Shown here one piece after another: positions 34,553 through 44,341 of a DNA stretch of 64,000 bases; the first letter of the stretch is position 1; every line of letters begins with the position of its first letter. The DNA is from Chitinophaga horti (GTDB taxonomy: Bacteria > Bacteroidota > Bacteroidia > Chitinophagales > Chitinophagaceae), in assembly GCF_022867795.2 (NCBI RefSeq), contig NZ_CP107006.1:6076001-6140000 (forward strand), given 5' to 3'. A model generated the notes under the pieces. The model saw nothing but the letters and a program-made list of their open reading frames with translations, was not told where the DNA came from and did no database searches. The translations under genes and the position numbers were made by a program.

Positions 34553-37498
34553 ATGGAGAAGAAATCCACGCTTCTTATGCGGGCGGCAATGCAGGGCTTT
34601 CTGTTATTGCTGTTATCATTTCACGCCTTTGCGCAGAACAGGCAGGTTACAGGTAAGGTGACCGATGCGAAAGACGGTACGCCGCTACCCGGCGTCACCA
34701 TCCAGATAAAAGGCACGACCACGGGTTCGCAAACCGGCCCCGATGGTACGTTTAAGCTGGAAGCACCACCTACAGCCACTACACTCGTATTTTCTATTAT
34801 CGGTTATGAAAACCAGGAAGTGCCCATGGGCAGCGAACCATTGAACGTGAAAATGGGCGCCTCCGTAAAATCACTGAAGGACGTTGTGGTAATCGGTTAC
34901 GGTACACAACGCCAGGCGGAAGTAACGTCCTCCGTTGCAACAGTGAAACCCGAAGACTTTAACCAGGGCGGTTCCCGCAACCCGCTGGATCTCGTGCAGG
35001 GTAAGGTGGCTGGCTTAAGCATTACGCGCGCAGGTGGTAACAACCCGAACGGCGGCGTATCCATCCAGCTGCGTGGTGCCAGTACCTTGTCTGCCGGTTT
35101 GCAGCCATTGATCGTAATCGACGGTGTGCCCGGCGGTAACCTCGACCTGCTGCAGCAAGACGACATCGCCTCTTTCGACGTGTTGAAAGATGGATCGGCA
35201 GCCGCGATTTACGGTACGCGTGCGAGCAATGGGGTAATCCTCATTACGACGAAGCGTGGCCGGGCAGGAGAGCCTACTTACGCTTACTCGACTTACTTCC
35301 AGCGCGATGCGGTGGCCAAAAGGCCGGATATGCTCAGCGCAACAGATTACCTCAAATTGCCAGGCACCACCGACCTCGGTGGCCGCATCCAGATGTATGA
35401 CCTGCTGCTCGACGAACAGAACCTGAGCCAGTATCATAACCTCTCTGCCTCAGGCGGAACGGGCAATAGCAACTACCGGGCATCATTGTACTACAATGAC
35501 CAGAACGGTATTTCCATCGACAACTCACGCAGGCAATATGGTGGTCGTGTAAACGTCAATCAGACAGGTTTACAGGGTAAACTGAGCATGCAAATGAACG
35601 TAGCCGCCAACTTCAACAAAGCGAACCTGAACGGTGGTGCAGGCGGCGACTTCGAACAGGCAGTGCAACGTAACCCTACTGCGCCCATCTTTAATGCAGA
35701 CGGCACTTACCTGGAAACAAACGCATTCAACAACTACAACCCGCTGGCCCGTTTACAACAAACGCTCAACGAGCGCGATCAGCAAACGCTTTCCGGCGAT
35801 GTGAAGTTTACGCTCGAATTAATGAAAGGTCTGAAACTGTCAGCTACCGGTGCGTTGATCCGCAACAGCTGGAACGATCGTGAATATCGCTCTAAAGAAT
35901 CACGCTCGTCCATGATCGATTACAATGGTGGCGGTTATGCCAGAAAGCACAACCAGATCGACTTCAATAAAACATTTGAAGGTGTGATCGATTACAGCAC
36001 TACGATCAATGAAGATCATAGCATCACTGCCCTGGCAGGTTACAGCTATCAATACTTCACTTCTGAAATTTTCAGTGCGAACAATAACGGCTTCCTGACA
36101 GATGCGTTTCTGGACTGGAACCTCGGCGCCGGTAACGCGATTACCAACAACGCGCTGAAACGCCCGGGACTTGGATCGAGCAAAGAGGATAACACGCTGG
36201 TGGCGTTTTTCGGCAGGTTGAGCTACTCGTATAAACAGAAGTACATGGCGCAGGTAGTACTTCGCCGCGAAGGTAGCTCCCGCTTTGGTGCGAACAACAA
36301 ATGGGGTACGTTCCCCGCTGCATCCGTAGGTTGGGCGATTAACAAGGAGGATTTCCTGGCAGGCAACGCAGCCATCAACCAGTTAAAACTGCGTTTAGGT
36401 TATGGCGTTACCGGCCGTCAGGATGGTGTAGCCAACTACGGTTCGCTCGTTACGCTCAGCACTGGCGGTCAGTACCTGCAAAACGGTACCTGGTCACAAA
36501 CCTACGGCCCTTCCGTAAACCCCAATCCCAACTTAAAATGGGAACAGAAAAGAGAGTGGAACTTCGGTATCGACTACGGTTTCCTCAATTACAGGATCAG
36601 CGGTTCGATCGATTTGTATCAACGTAATACCGTCGACCTGCTTGCACAATACAGAGCCCAGCAGCCGCCTTACATCCATGACCAGTTATTTACCAACGTA
36701 GGTGAAATTTCCAATAAAGGTATTGAGCTGATCGTAAGCGCAACACCGGTATCTACCAAAGACTTCACCTGGAACACAGACGTAACGTTCACGTACCAGC
36801 ACAACAAACTGGAATCACTGTCCAACGACTTGTTTAAAGCTACTTACTTCGAGTACGGCTCACTGCCTTCTCCAGGCGCGCTTGGTAACGCGATCCGTGT
36901 GCAGGAAGGTCAGCCGCTCGGTAACTTCTACGGCAAACGTTTCGCCGGTTTCGATACTGACAGCACCTGGTTGTTCTACAACGCAAAAGGCGAAAGGGTA
37001 GGGGCCGACCAGATTACTGCCAACGACTATACGGTAATTGGTAATGGTATTCCTAAATTCCTGGCATCCTGGAGCAACACGCTGAAGTACAAAAATTTTG
37101 ACCTCACGGTATTCTTCCGCGGTAAGTTTAAGTACGACATCCTCAACCTGCAGGATCTGTATTTCGGTAACGCGAAATGGCTGCCAAACAACGTACTGCG
37201 CAGCGCCATCACTAAAAACGCCCGCCTGAAAGATGATCCGCAGTACTCCGATTACTACCTGGAGAAAGGTGGTTTCGTAAAACTGGATAACATCACGCTG
37301 GGCTACAACTTCAAACTGAATACGAAGTACATCAGTAACCTGCGCGTATATGCATCAGGCCGTAACCTGGTTACTATGACGCAATACAGCGGCCTTGACC
37401 CCGAGCTGGAAGATAACGGTCTTACGACGAGCATCGACAACCGTGGATTTTATCCGCGTACACAGTCGTACACAATCGGGTTGAATGTTGGTTTCTAA
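34553..37498 (+). CDS. SusC/RagA-family TonB-linked outer-membrane transporter
   Basis: A 981-residue protein from ATG 34553; an earlier in-frame start overlaps the operator and lacks a signal sequence. A signal peptide ends at AFAQ, then come a carboxypeptidase-like domain (about residues 30-110), the SusC-type TonB box VVVIGYGTQ, a plug domain with VLKDGSAAAIYGTRASNGVILITTKRG by position, and a barrel ending in GLNVGF. It imports glycan fragments through the outer membrane with its SusD partner, which starts 24 bases downstream. Its place between a LacI-type regulator and GH92 mannosidases suggests mannose-rich glycans (inference). Confidence 0.95.
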   Translation: MEKKSTLLMRAAMQGFLLLLLSFHAFAQNRQVTGKVTDAKDGTPLPGVTIQIKGTTTGSQTGPDGTFKLEAPPTATTLVFSIIGYENQEVPMGSEPLNVKMGASVKSLKDVVVIGYGTQRQAEVTSSVATVKPEDFNQGGSRNPLDLVQGKVAGLSITRAGGNNPNGGVSIQLRGASTLSAGLQPLIVIDGVPGGNLDLLQQDDIASFDVLKDGSAAAIYGTRASNGVILITTKRGRAGEPTYAYSTYFQRDAVAKRPDMLSATDYLKLPGTTDLGGRIQMYDLLLDEQNLSQYHNLSASGGTGNSNYRASLYYNDQNGISIDNSRRQYGGRVNVNQTGLQGKLSMQMNVAANFNKANLNGGAGGDFEQAVQRNPTAPIFNADGTYLETNAFNNYNPLARLQQTLNERDQQTLSGDVKFTLELMKGLKLSATGALIRNSWNDREYRSKESRSSMIDYNGGGYARKHNQIDFNKTFEGVIDYSTTINEDHSITALAGYSYQYFTSEIFSANNNGFLTDAFLDWNLGAGNAITNNALKRPGLGSSKEDNTLVAFFGRLSYSYKQKYMAQVVLRREGSSRFGANNKWGTFPAASVGWAINKEDFLAGNAAINQLKLRLGYGVTGRQDGVANYGSLVTLSTGGQYLQNGTWSQTYGPSVNPNPNLKWEQKREWNFGIDYGFLNYRISGSIDLYQRNTVDLLAQYRAQQPPYIHDQLFTNVGEISNKGIELIVSATPVSTKDFTWNTDVTFTYQHNKLESLSNDLFKATYFEYGSLPSPGALGNAIRVQEGQPLGNFYGKRFAGFDTDSTWLFYNAKGERVGADQITANDYTVIGNGIPKFLASWSNTLKYKNFDLTVFFRGKFKYDILNLQDLYFGNAKWLPNNVLRSAITKNARLKDDPQYSDYYLEKGGFVKLDNITLGYNFKLNTKYISNLRVYASGRNLVTMTQYSGLDPELEDNGLTTSIDNRGFYPRTQSYTIGLNVGF

Positions 37499-37522
37499 TG
37501 AGGATTTAAAACAAAGCATCGT

Positions 37523-39136
37523 ATGAAAAAGCTTATGATATTACTGACTGCTGTAACCGGACTGGCCGCTTGTACGGACCTGGACGAAAACGTGTACAGC
37601 AGGATCAATGCAGATAATTTTTATCACAACAAAGGCGAAGTGCTGGCAGCAGTTACACGCCCTTACACCCACGCCAACGCCTGGGCTGCACCAACCGGAC
37701 AAAATGGTTACTGGCGCTTAAGTGAGCTGTCGGCCGACCAGCTGGCATGGCCGCAGAAGGGCCGCCATGGCTACGATGGTGGCGACTGGATACGGTTGCA
37801 CTATCACACCTGGGTGCCGCTGGAAGGTACGATCGAAAACGCCTGGAGGCTCATGTTCTCCGGTATGGGTTTTTGTAACAATACACTCAAAGACTTAGCC
37901 GCCGTGGATTTCGCGCAGATCGGCATGACGGAGCAGGAAAAAGGAGAGCTGCTCGCGGAAACGCGTGTACTGCGCGCCTGGCATTATCTCAAACTGATGG
38001 ACCTGTTCGGCAAACTGCCCATCGCCACCGTTCCCGGCGAAGGCTTTAACCCCGAAACCAAGGAACGTCCGGAAGTGTTTGCATGGATCGAAAAGGAAAT
38101 CCTCGACAACATGGATTCCCTGCCTGTACTCACTACCGCTTTAGCAGGCCGCGTAACCAAGGCGGCTGCGCTCAGCATGCTGGCAGAATTGTACATTAAC
38201 GCTGAAGTGTGGACGGGTACACCGCGTTACGCCGATTGTATCGCTGTGTGTAACCGCATTATTGCGGGCGAAGGTGGTGCCCTTACAGGCAGCGCTCCGG
38301 TGCTGGAAAATGATATCTACAAGGCGTTTAACAATACCAATCACCTTTCCACCGAAAACCTGTTCCAGATCGCGTACGACCTTCGGCAGGGCGACTTCAA
38401 CTTTGGCTGGAACGGTGACTTCTGGCATTACAGGCAGCGTGAAATTTACAACGTAGACCGCGACGGTAACAATGGTATCGTAGTAATCCCGTCTGCATAC
38501 GACGCGTTCGAGGACAACGATCTGCGTAAAACAGGCTGGATGCTCATCGGTCCGCAGGTGAAAAAGACCAATGGTCAACCTGTGTTGGGCACCGAAGAAT
38601 ATAGCGGCAAACCGCTGGTGTTCGTAAAAGAGATCCGCCGTAACTCCGAAGGTGAAACCGGCGAGGGTGGTATGACCCGCGGTGAAGAGAACAGCGGTGC
38701 GCGTTTTGCAAAATATGTACCCGGTGAATTGACAGATGAGGTGAACTATTGGGGTAACGACTTCGTGCTGTACCGTCTCACCGAAATCTATCTGTGGAAA
38801 GCAGAGGCCATCATGCGTGGCAATGGCAAAGTGGCTAACGCAGAGGCAGTAACGCTGGTGAACGATGTGCGTAAACGTGCATTCACTGCACAGGACTGGG
38901 TAAACGAAGCCTACACCGCGGCAACGCTTACTTTGGACGAGCTATTGGCAGAACGGGGAAGAGAGTTTATCTTTGAAGGCAAACGCCGCCAGGACCTTAT
39001 CCGGTTCGGTAAGTTTACCACCGCTACCTGGTGGGACCACCCGGCATCCGGTCAGGCTAAATGGAACGTGTTCCCGATCCCGCAAAATCAACGGGCGCTG
39101 AACCCGAACCTCGGCCAGAACACCGGGTACGAATAA
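37523..39136 (+). CDS. SusD/RagB-family surface glycan-binding lipoprotein
   Basis: A 537-residue lipoprotein. The signal peptide ends in the lipobox GLAAC, with Cys at residue 18. The family features are the N-terminal helical repeats (AWRLMFSGMGFCNNTLKDL), the TETRVLRAWHYLKLMDLFGKLP-type helix by position, and the C-terminal RGREFIFEGKRRQDLIRFG. It forms the lid of the SusC transporter at the cell surface. It is followed by a strong terminator (39162), so susC-susD form a unit separate from the first GH92 gene. Confidence 0.95.
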   Translation: MKKLMILLTAVTGLAACTDLDENVYSRINADNFYHNKGEVLAAVTRPYTHANAWAAPTGQNGYWRLSELSADQLAWPQKGRHGYDGGDWIRLHYHTWVPLEGTIENAWRLMFSGMGFCNNTLKDLAAVDFAQIGMTEQEKGELLAETRVLRAWHYLKLMDLFGKLPIATVPGEGFNPETKERPEVFAWIEKEILDNMDSLPVLTTALAGRVTKAAALSMLAELYINAEVWTGTPRYADCIAVCNRIIAGEGGALTGSAPVLENDIYKAFNNTNHLSTENLFQIAYDLRQGDFNFGWNGDFWHYRQREIYNVDRDGNNGIVVIPSAYDAFEDNDLRKTGWMLIGPQVKKTNGQPVLGTEEYSGKPLVFVKEIRRNSEGETGEGGMTRGEENSGARFAKYVPGELTDEVNYWGNDFVLYRLTEIYLWKAEAIMRGNGKVANAEAVTLVNDVRKRAFTAQDWVNEAYTAATLTLDELLAERGREFIFEGKRRQDLIRFGKFTTATWWDHPASGQAKWNVFPIPQNQRALNPNLGQNTGYE

Positions 39137-39161
39137 CGAAGTGAATCAATGAAGATAAAAA

Positions 39162-39201
39162 AACACCGTGCATTGAGGCTTTCCGCCTCGGGCACGGTGT
39201 T
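39162..39201 (+). terminator. susD terminator
   Basis: AACACCGTGC pairs with GCACGGTGTT, with an inner GAGGC/GCCTC stem. The T-tract is poor, so some read-through into the GH92 gene is likely. Confidence 0.78.
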
Positions 39202-39235
39202 ATCGTTTATAACCTTAAAGAGAAACTAATCAAGC

Positions 39236-41536
39236 ATGAAAAAATTCGGATGGCTGCTCTTATCAATGGGTGTGTTCAGCGCAAAAGCGCAGATCGTTAC
39301 CAAGGTAACCGACCCCGTGGAGTGGATAAACCCAATGATGGGAACAGATTCCAAAGTATCCCTCTCCAATGGTAATACTTATCCCGTAATCGCATTGCCC
39401 TGGGGCATGAACTTCTGGACGCCCCAAACCAATACTATGGGTAATGGGTGGACGTACCAATACTCCGCCGACAAGATCCGCGGCCTGAAACAAACGCATC
39501 AGCCTTCCCCATGGATGAACGACTACGGCCAGTTCTCGATCATGCCGGTTACAGGCAGCATGAAGTTCGACGAAGATAGCCGTGCCAGCTGGTTCTCGCA
39601 CAAAGCAGAAACCGCAAAGCCTTACTACTACAGCGTGTATCTCGCCGATGCAGATGTGACCGCGGAGATCGCGCCTACGGAAAGGGCTGCCCGCTTCCGT
39701 TTCACGTATCCGGCTACCGATAGCGCTTTTATCGTGGTGGATGCGTTTGACAGAGGTTCTTACATTAAAGTAATTCCATCAGAAAATAAGATCATTGGCT
39801 ATACCACCCGCAACAGCGGCGGCGTACCGAAGAATTTTAAAAACTTCTTCGTCATCTATGCCGACAAACCTTTTACCGTATCCAAAGCCTGGAATGGTAA
39901 AAACAAGGCGCTCGCCGGCGATACGCTGGAACTGACGACCAACCACGCCGGTGCGATCGTAGGTTTCAAAACAGCGAAAGGCGAACAGGTAAACCTGAAA
40001 GTAGCATCTTCGTTTATCAGCTTTGAGCAAGCCGAGTTAAACCTGAAACAGGAACTGGGAAAAGATGATTTCGAAACCATCAAACAGAAAGGTAAAGCCG
40101 CCTGGAACAAGGAGCTGAGCCGTCTGGACGTAGAAGGCGGTACCATCGACCAGGTGCGCACGTTCTACTCCTGCCTCTATCGCACGTTACAGTTCCCGCG
40201 CAAGTTTTACGAGTTCGATGCAAGTGGTAAGGTAATGCACTACAGTCCATACAACGGTGAAGTGCTGCCCGGCTACATGTTTACCGATACCGGCTTCTGG
40301 GACACGTTCCGCGCGCTGTTCCCGTTCCTCACACTTATGTATCCTGACCTTAACAGCCACATGATGGAAGGCCTGGCCAATGCCTACAAAGAAGGTGGCT
40401 GGCTGCCGGAATGGGGTAGCCCCGGTTTGCGTAACGTGATGATCGGCTCTAACAGCGCCGCCGTTATCGCCGACTCTTACCTCAAAGGTATTCGTGGTTA
40501 TGACATTAACACCCTGTATGAGGCGATCCTCAAAAACAGCGAAAACGAAGGCCCTATGACGGCTGTAGGCCGCAAAGGTGTGAAGTATTACAACGAACTG
40601 GGTTATGTGCCGTATGACGTTAAAATCAACGAAAACGCGGCCCGTACGCTCGAATATGCGTTCGACGATTTCACCATTCACCAGCTGGCGATTGCGCTGA
40701 AACGTCCGCAGGAAGAAATTGCCCGCTTCGAAAAACGTAGCCAGAACTGGAAAAACCTGTTCGATCCGGAAACGAAACTGATGCGCGGTAAAAACCAGGA
40801 CGGTACTTTCCAAACGCCTTTCAACCCGTTCAAATGGGGGGATGCGTTTACCGAAGGTAACAGCTGGCACTACACCTGGAGCGTGTTCCAGGACATTGCC
40901 GGCCTGGCCGAAAAAATGGGTGGCAGAACGGCTTTCGCGCAAATGCTGGACTCTGTATTCAAAATGCCTCCGGTATTCGACGAAAGCTATTATGGTGGCG
41001 TGATTCACGAGATCCGTGAGATGCAGATCATGAACATGGGCCAATATGCACACGGCAACCAGCCTATCCAGCACATGTTGTACCTGTACAACTATGCCGG
41101 CCAGCCCTGGAAGTCGCAGTACTGGATCCGCGAAACGATGAATAAACTGTACCACGCTACACCTGATGGCTATTGCGGCGACGAAGATAACGGTCAAACC
41201 TCCGCCTGGTACGTGTTTGGCGCGATGGGTTTTTACCCGGTAACGCCTGGCACGCAGCAATATGTGATAGGTACGCCATTGTTCAAGAAGCTGACGGTGA
41301 CCCTGCAGGATGGTAAGAAGTTCATTATCAATGCTCCCAACAACAGCGACGCGAACTTTTACATTCAGTCAGCTACGTTAAACGGTAAAGCATACGATAA
41401 AAACTGGCTTACCCATACCGACATTCAGAAAGGTGGTACACTCGACCTGAAAATGGGCGCTACGCCCAATAAACAAAAAGGAACGACTGAGGCGGCTTTC
41501 CCGTATTCTTTTTCTACCTTTACGACTCGAAAGTAA
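39236..41536 (+). CDS. GH92 alpha-mannosidase (first copy)
   Basis: A 766-residue exported glycoside hydrolase with a signal peptide ending AKA-Q. GH92 marks are INPMMGTDSKVSLSNGNTYP near the start, FTEGNSWHYTW (position of the catalytic acid) and GYCGDEDNGQTSAWY with the acidic residues that activate water. GH92 enzymes are calcium-dependent exo-alpha-mannosidases. The loop HGNQPIQH differs from the HGNEPSHH of the second copy, so the two may cut different linkages. It shares the locus with SusC/SusD. Confidence 0.92.
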   Translation: MKKFGWLLLSMGVFSAKAQIVTKVTDPVEWINPMMGTDSKVSLSNGNTYPVIALPWGMNFWTPQTNTMGNGWTYQYSADKIRGLKQTHQPSPWMNDYGQFSIMPVTGSMKFDEDSRASWFSHKAETAKPYYYSVYLADADVTAEIAPTERAARFRFTYPATDSAFIVVDAFDRGSYIKVIPSENKIIGYTTRNSGGVPKNFKNFFVIYADKPFTVSKAWNGKNKALAGDTLELTTNHAGAIVGFKTAKGEQVNLKVASSFISFEQAELNLKQELGKDDFETIKQKGKAAWNKELSRLDVEGGTIDQVRTFYSCLYRTLQFPRKFYEFDASGKVMHYSPYNGEVLPGYMFTDTGFWDTFRALFPFLTLMYPDLNSHMMEGLANAYKEGGWLPEWGSPGLRNVMIGSNSAAVIADSYLKGIRGYDINTLYEAILKNSENEGPMTAVGRKGVKYYNELGYVPYDVKINENAARTLEYAFDDFTIHQLAIALKRPQEEIARFEKRSQNWKNLFDPETKLMRGKNQDGTFQTPFNPFKWGDAFTEGNSWHYTWSVFQDIAGLAEKMGGRTAFAQMLDSVFKMPPVFDESYYGGVIHEIREMQIMNMGQYAHGNQPIQHMLYLYNYAGQPWKSQYWIRETMNKLYHATPDGYCGDEDNGQTSAWYVFGAMGFYPVTPGTQQYVIGTPLFKKLTVTLQDGKKFIINAPNNSDANFYIQSATLNGKAYDKNWLTHTDIQKGGTLDLKMGATPNKQKGTTEAAFPYSFSTFTTRK

Positions 41537-41611
41537 AAACTAATTATAGTCCCGGCTGCTGCCGGAACGCAAACTTGTTCTTCTTGGAACATAGATCACA
41601 ATAAACATTCT

Positions 41612-41645
41612 GAGGCCTCCTGTCTAGGAGGCCTCGTTGTTTTTA
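41612..41645 (+). terminator. GH92 terminator
   Basis: GAGGCCTCCT pairs with AGGAGGCCTC over GTCT, followed by GTTGTTTTT. Confidence 0.85.
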
Positions 41646-41688
41646 AGCGTAAATTTTTCAGGTAACCATCTTTCACTCCTCCCATCGG

Positions 41689-41710
41689 CCCCCGTTGTGT
41701 CACTCACTGC
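41689..41710 (+). repeat. Dispersed intergenic repeat, copy 3
   Basis: CCCCGTTGTGTCACTCACTG shares 16 or more bases with copy 1, and again lies just after a terminator. The rest of the 41646-41885 gap shows nothing recognisable. Confidence 0.65.
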
Positions 41711-41885
41711 AACCGCATCACGCTTATCGGCTCAACGGTATTAGGCCATTCTGGCGAATTATCTTATTTTGTCATGCAAATAACCGACCCGGGTACCCGC
41801 CTGCTGAAGACTGACACTTGTGAATGCCGATAGGCATGATGTTAGCATTAACCCGGGGCAGCAACATTAAATCCCGATATACGGA

Positions 41886-43235
41886 ATGCCAAAAGAAATC
41901 AAGGCCATCAAATGCCCACACTGCGGTAGCGTAAAACATACCGCTATTAAACCTGACCAATACCGCTGCGAAAGCTGCCACACACAGTATTTTATTGACA
42001 GCGACGATGTACATGTGTATCACACCGTCACGCATCGCACGGAAGGTGGTTACCAGTATAAAGCGCCGCAAATCCCTAAAAAGATGATCGTGTTCGGCGC
42101 TATCGTCAGCGCTGCTATGTTTTTCGTCGCCATCTTCTTTTTTATCGGCAACGACAGCAGCGCGGGAAGTACTTATTCCGTTTCCGAAGCCAGTGCCCCT
42201 AAAGAAACCTATACAACCTGGAGTGGAGGCACCGCGCCGGTATTGAGCAGTGCCGGGGAACCACTGCTCTTCTCACTGGCAGGCCGCATGTACCGGGGCA
42301 CCGCCGGCAGCGATGATAAAAACGGTTTGTACGCCGCCTTCTTCGATCCAATCAAAAAGGAAGAAGTAAGCGCTAAAAAACTCGATCTTCCCAACGCGGG
42401 TACCACTGCCGACGTAAAGCTGCGCCAGTTCACCAACGGTGACATGTATGCGATCATCAACAAATCGAAAATATTCAAAATAGATCCTGCGGCGCAATCG
42501 GCTACGGATGTAAGCAGCTCGCTCTATAAAGATCAGCCGTTACTGCAATCGGGCATCGCCACGGTGGAATTTATGTACGACAGCTATGGCGACGGGCTCA
42601 CCGTAATGACCAACGACGGTAAAAGCCTGTTTTACTACCCGCTGGTGAACAAGGTGTACACTAAAACTGAATTGGATAAGGCGCAGGAGGGTTTCTCCAC
42701 CTTGTTGCCGGGCGCTACGGACCGAACCTACTTTACGTTTACCCGCAAGGGGCACGAGTTCCCCGATGAAAAAACGCAACTGCTGCAAATCGTGCACAAA
42801 CATAATAGCGGCGGGCCACGCTGGTTAGTAACGGGGCCTAGCTGGGGTAAGGACTACCAGGTGCCTTCGGGTATTTATTCTGGCAACATCCCCTATAAAA
42901 AGGTGCTGCTCTCCAAACGGGAAATGGAACGTGGTCGCATCGTGTCTTACAAAGACATTACGCCCGACCGCCTGTACTTCTCCCCCGAAGTACTTTTCTC
43001 GGATGATAAGGACCTGGTGATCCTCTTCCGCGCCAATGCTTCGCCGGAAACACCGTTCACTTTACAGTGCCTCGATCCAAACACCGGCACCATCAAATGG
43101 ACAACACCGCTGGAGGCTAAGCAGGATATTGATGAAATGATCCGTTGCAAAGAGGGCTTCCTGGGCACCAGCTACCGCGACGGACTTGTGTTTAACGCCA
43201 GCGGCAAGCTGGTAAGTCATCACGAAATAAAATAA
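41886..43235 (+). CDS. Zinc-ribbon membrane protein with extracytoplasmic domain
   Basis: A 449-residue protein. A zinc ribbon at the N-terminus (CPHCGS about residue 10, CESCHT about residue 31) precedes one membrane helix (about 68-90). A large C-terminal domain of beta-rich segments follows, suggestive of a propeller (TVEFMYDSYGDGLTVM, ILFRANASPETP). The family is unknown. The stop is five bases before the SPFH gene, so the pair is surely one operon. It has no obvious link to the surrounding mannoside genes. Confidence 0.78.
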   Translation: MPKEIKAIKCPHCGSVKHTAIKPDQYRCESCHTQYFIDSDDVHVYHTVTHRTEGGYQYKAPQIPKKMIVFGAIVSAAMFFVAIFFFIGNDSSAGSTYSVSEASAPKETYTTWSGGTAPVLSSAGEPLLFSLAGRMYRGTAGSDDKNGLYAAFFDPIKKEEVSAKKLDLPNAGTTADVKLRQFTNGDMYAIINKSKIFKIDPAAQSATDVSSSLYKDQPLLQSGIATVEFMYDSYGDGLTVMTNDGKSLFYYPLVNKVYTKTELDKAQEGFSTLLPGATDRTYFTFTRKGHEFPDEKTQLLQIVHKHNSGGPRWLVTGPSWGKDYQVPSGIYSGNIPYKKVLLSKREMERGRIVSYKDITPDRLYFSPEVLFSDDKDLVILFRANASPETPFTLQCLDPNTGTIKWTTPLEAKQDIDEMIRCKEGFLGTSYRDGLVFNASGKLVSHHEIK

Positions 43236-43240
43236 CGATC

Positions 43241-44227
43241 ATGGGCTTAAAAGACTTCTTTAAAAAACAATTAGCCACCGTTATAGACTGGGAAAACCAG
43301 CAGCCGGGCGTACTGTTTCACAAATATCACTTCACCAGCGACGAGATCAAGAACCGTAGTAAACTGATCGTAGGGCCGGGGCAGGGTTGCATACTGGTGT
43401 ATGAAGGCCAGATGACGGAAGTGATTACGGAAGAAGGCACCTTCGATCTCAGTACGGACAACCACCCGTTCATCACCACGCTGCTGAAGTTGCGCCAGTT
43501 ATTCGAGAGCGAACATAAAATGCGTATCTACTTTTATCGCAGGGCAGAATGTGTGAACCAGCACTGGGGCACGTCTACACCGGTTAAATATGTAGATCCG
43601 ATCTATAACTTCCCGGTGGAGCTGGGCCTGCACGGCAATTACTCGTTTAAAGTAACTGACCCCGGCGCATTCTTTCAGAATGTTGTTGGCTCCCGCGACG
43701 AGTACAAAACAGAAGAGGCCCGCGAGTTGCTGCAATCCCGCATACCACAAACGTTAGCGGCACACCTGGCTGCCGCCGGCTTAGGCTACCAGCAAATTGA
43801 TGCCCAACTGGAAAATATATCTGCCCAGCTAAGCGCGAAGCTGAATGAAACCTTTACGGAGATTGGTTTTGAGCTGACCGACTTCCGCATCAACGGCACC
43901 CTGTTCGATAAAGATACCCAGGCCCGCATCCGTAAGATAGCAGATGTAACCGCCGATAATCTTGCCGCAGCGCAAGGGGGCTTAAATTACGTAGACATGG
44001 AAAAGCTGAAAGCCCTCCGCGATGCCGCCGCCAACGAAGGTGGTATGGCTGGTGCCGGCCTGCAGTTCGGTGCCGGGTTGGAATTAGGTAAAACGATGCT
44101 CGGTAATAAAGATGCAGATGTAGATCCTGTGCAACAGTTGCAGAAGCTGAAACTGTTGCTGAACGAAGGCATCATCACCCAGGAGGAGTTTGATGCGAAG
44201 AAGAAAGAGTGGTTGAGTAAGATGTAG
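43241..44227 (+). CDS. SPFH-domain protein with C-terminal SHOCT-like motif (YdjI-like)
   Basis: A 328-residue protein. The first 240 residues form an SPFH/virion-core-like domain (GQGCILVYEGQMTEVI; ITEEGTFDLSTDNHPF), followed by a Gly/Ala-rich linker and a C-terminal QKLKLLLNEGIITQEEFDAKK by position, typical of SHOCT. YdjI-type proteins act at the membrane, often with a zinc-ribbon partner and stress-related genes. The zinc-ribbon gene directly upstream fits such a pair. Confidence 0.86.
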   Translation: MGLKDFFKKQLATVIDWENQQPGVLFHKYHFTSDEIKNRSKLIVGPGQGCILVYEGQMTEVITEEGTFDLSTDNHPFITTLLKLRQLFESEHKMRIYFYRRAECVNQHWGTSTPVKYVDPIYNFPVELGLHGNYSFKVTDPGAFFQNVVGSRDEYKTEEARELLQSRIPQTLAAHLAAAGLGYQQIDAQLENISAQLSAKLNETFTEIGFELTDFRINGTLFDKDTQARIRKIADVTADNLAAAQGGLNYVDMEKLKALRDAAANEGGMAGAGLQFGAGLELGKTMLGNKDADVDPVQQLQKLKLLLNEGIITQEEFDAKKKEWLSKM

Positions 44228-44292
44228 TGACAATGAGCCTACCGGTGCTACTCGCGCTTAGTTGTATACACCAACGAATTTATATCATTAAA

Positions 44293-44326
44293 AAAGCCCG
44301 CATCCTCATGGATGCGGGCTTTGCAT
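44293..44326. terminator. Bidirectional terminator between convergent genes
   Basis: AAAGCCCGCATCC pairs with its complement over TCAT. It serves the SPFH gene (+) and the second GH92 gene (-). Confidence 0.88.
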
Positions 44327-44341
44327 TTATTCTTTTAATGG

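Noticed and set aside
40187..41260. Long open frame antisense to the first GH92 gene (357 codons)
   Set aside because: It is opposite a well-supported gene and has low-complexity, shadow-like composition.
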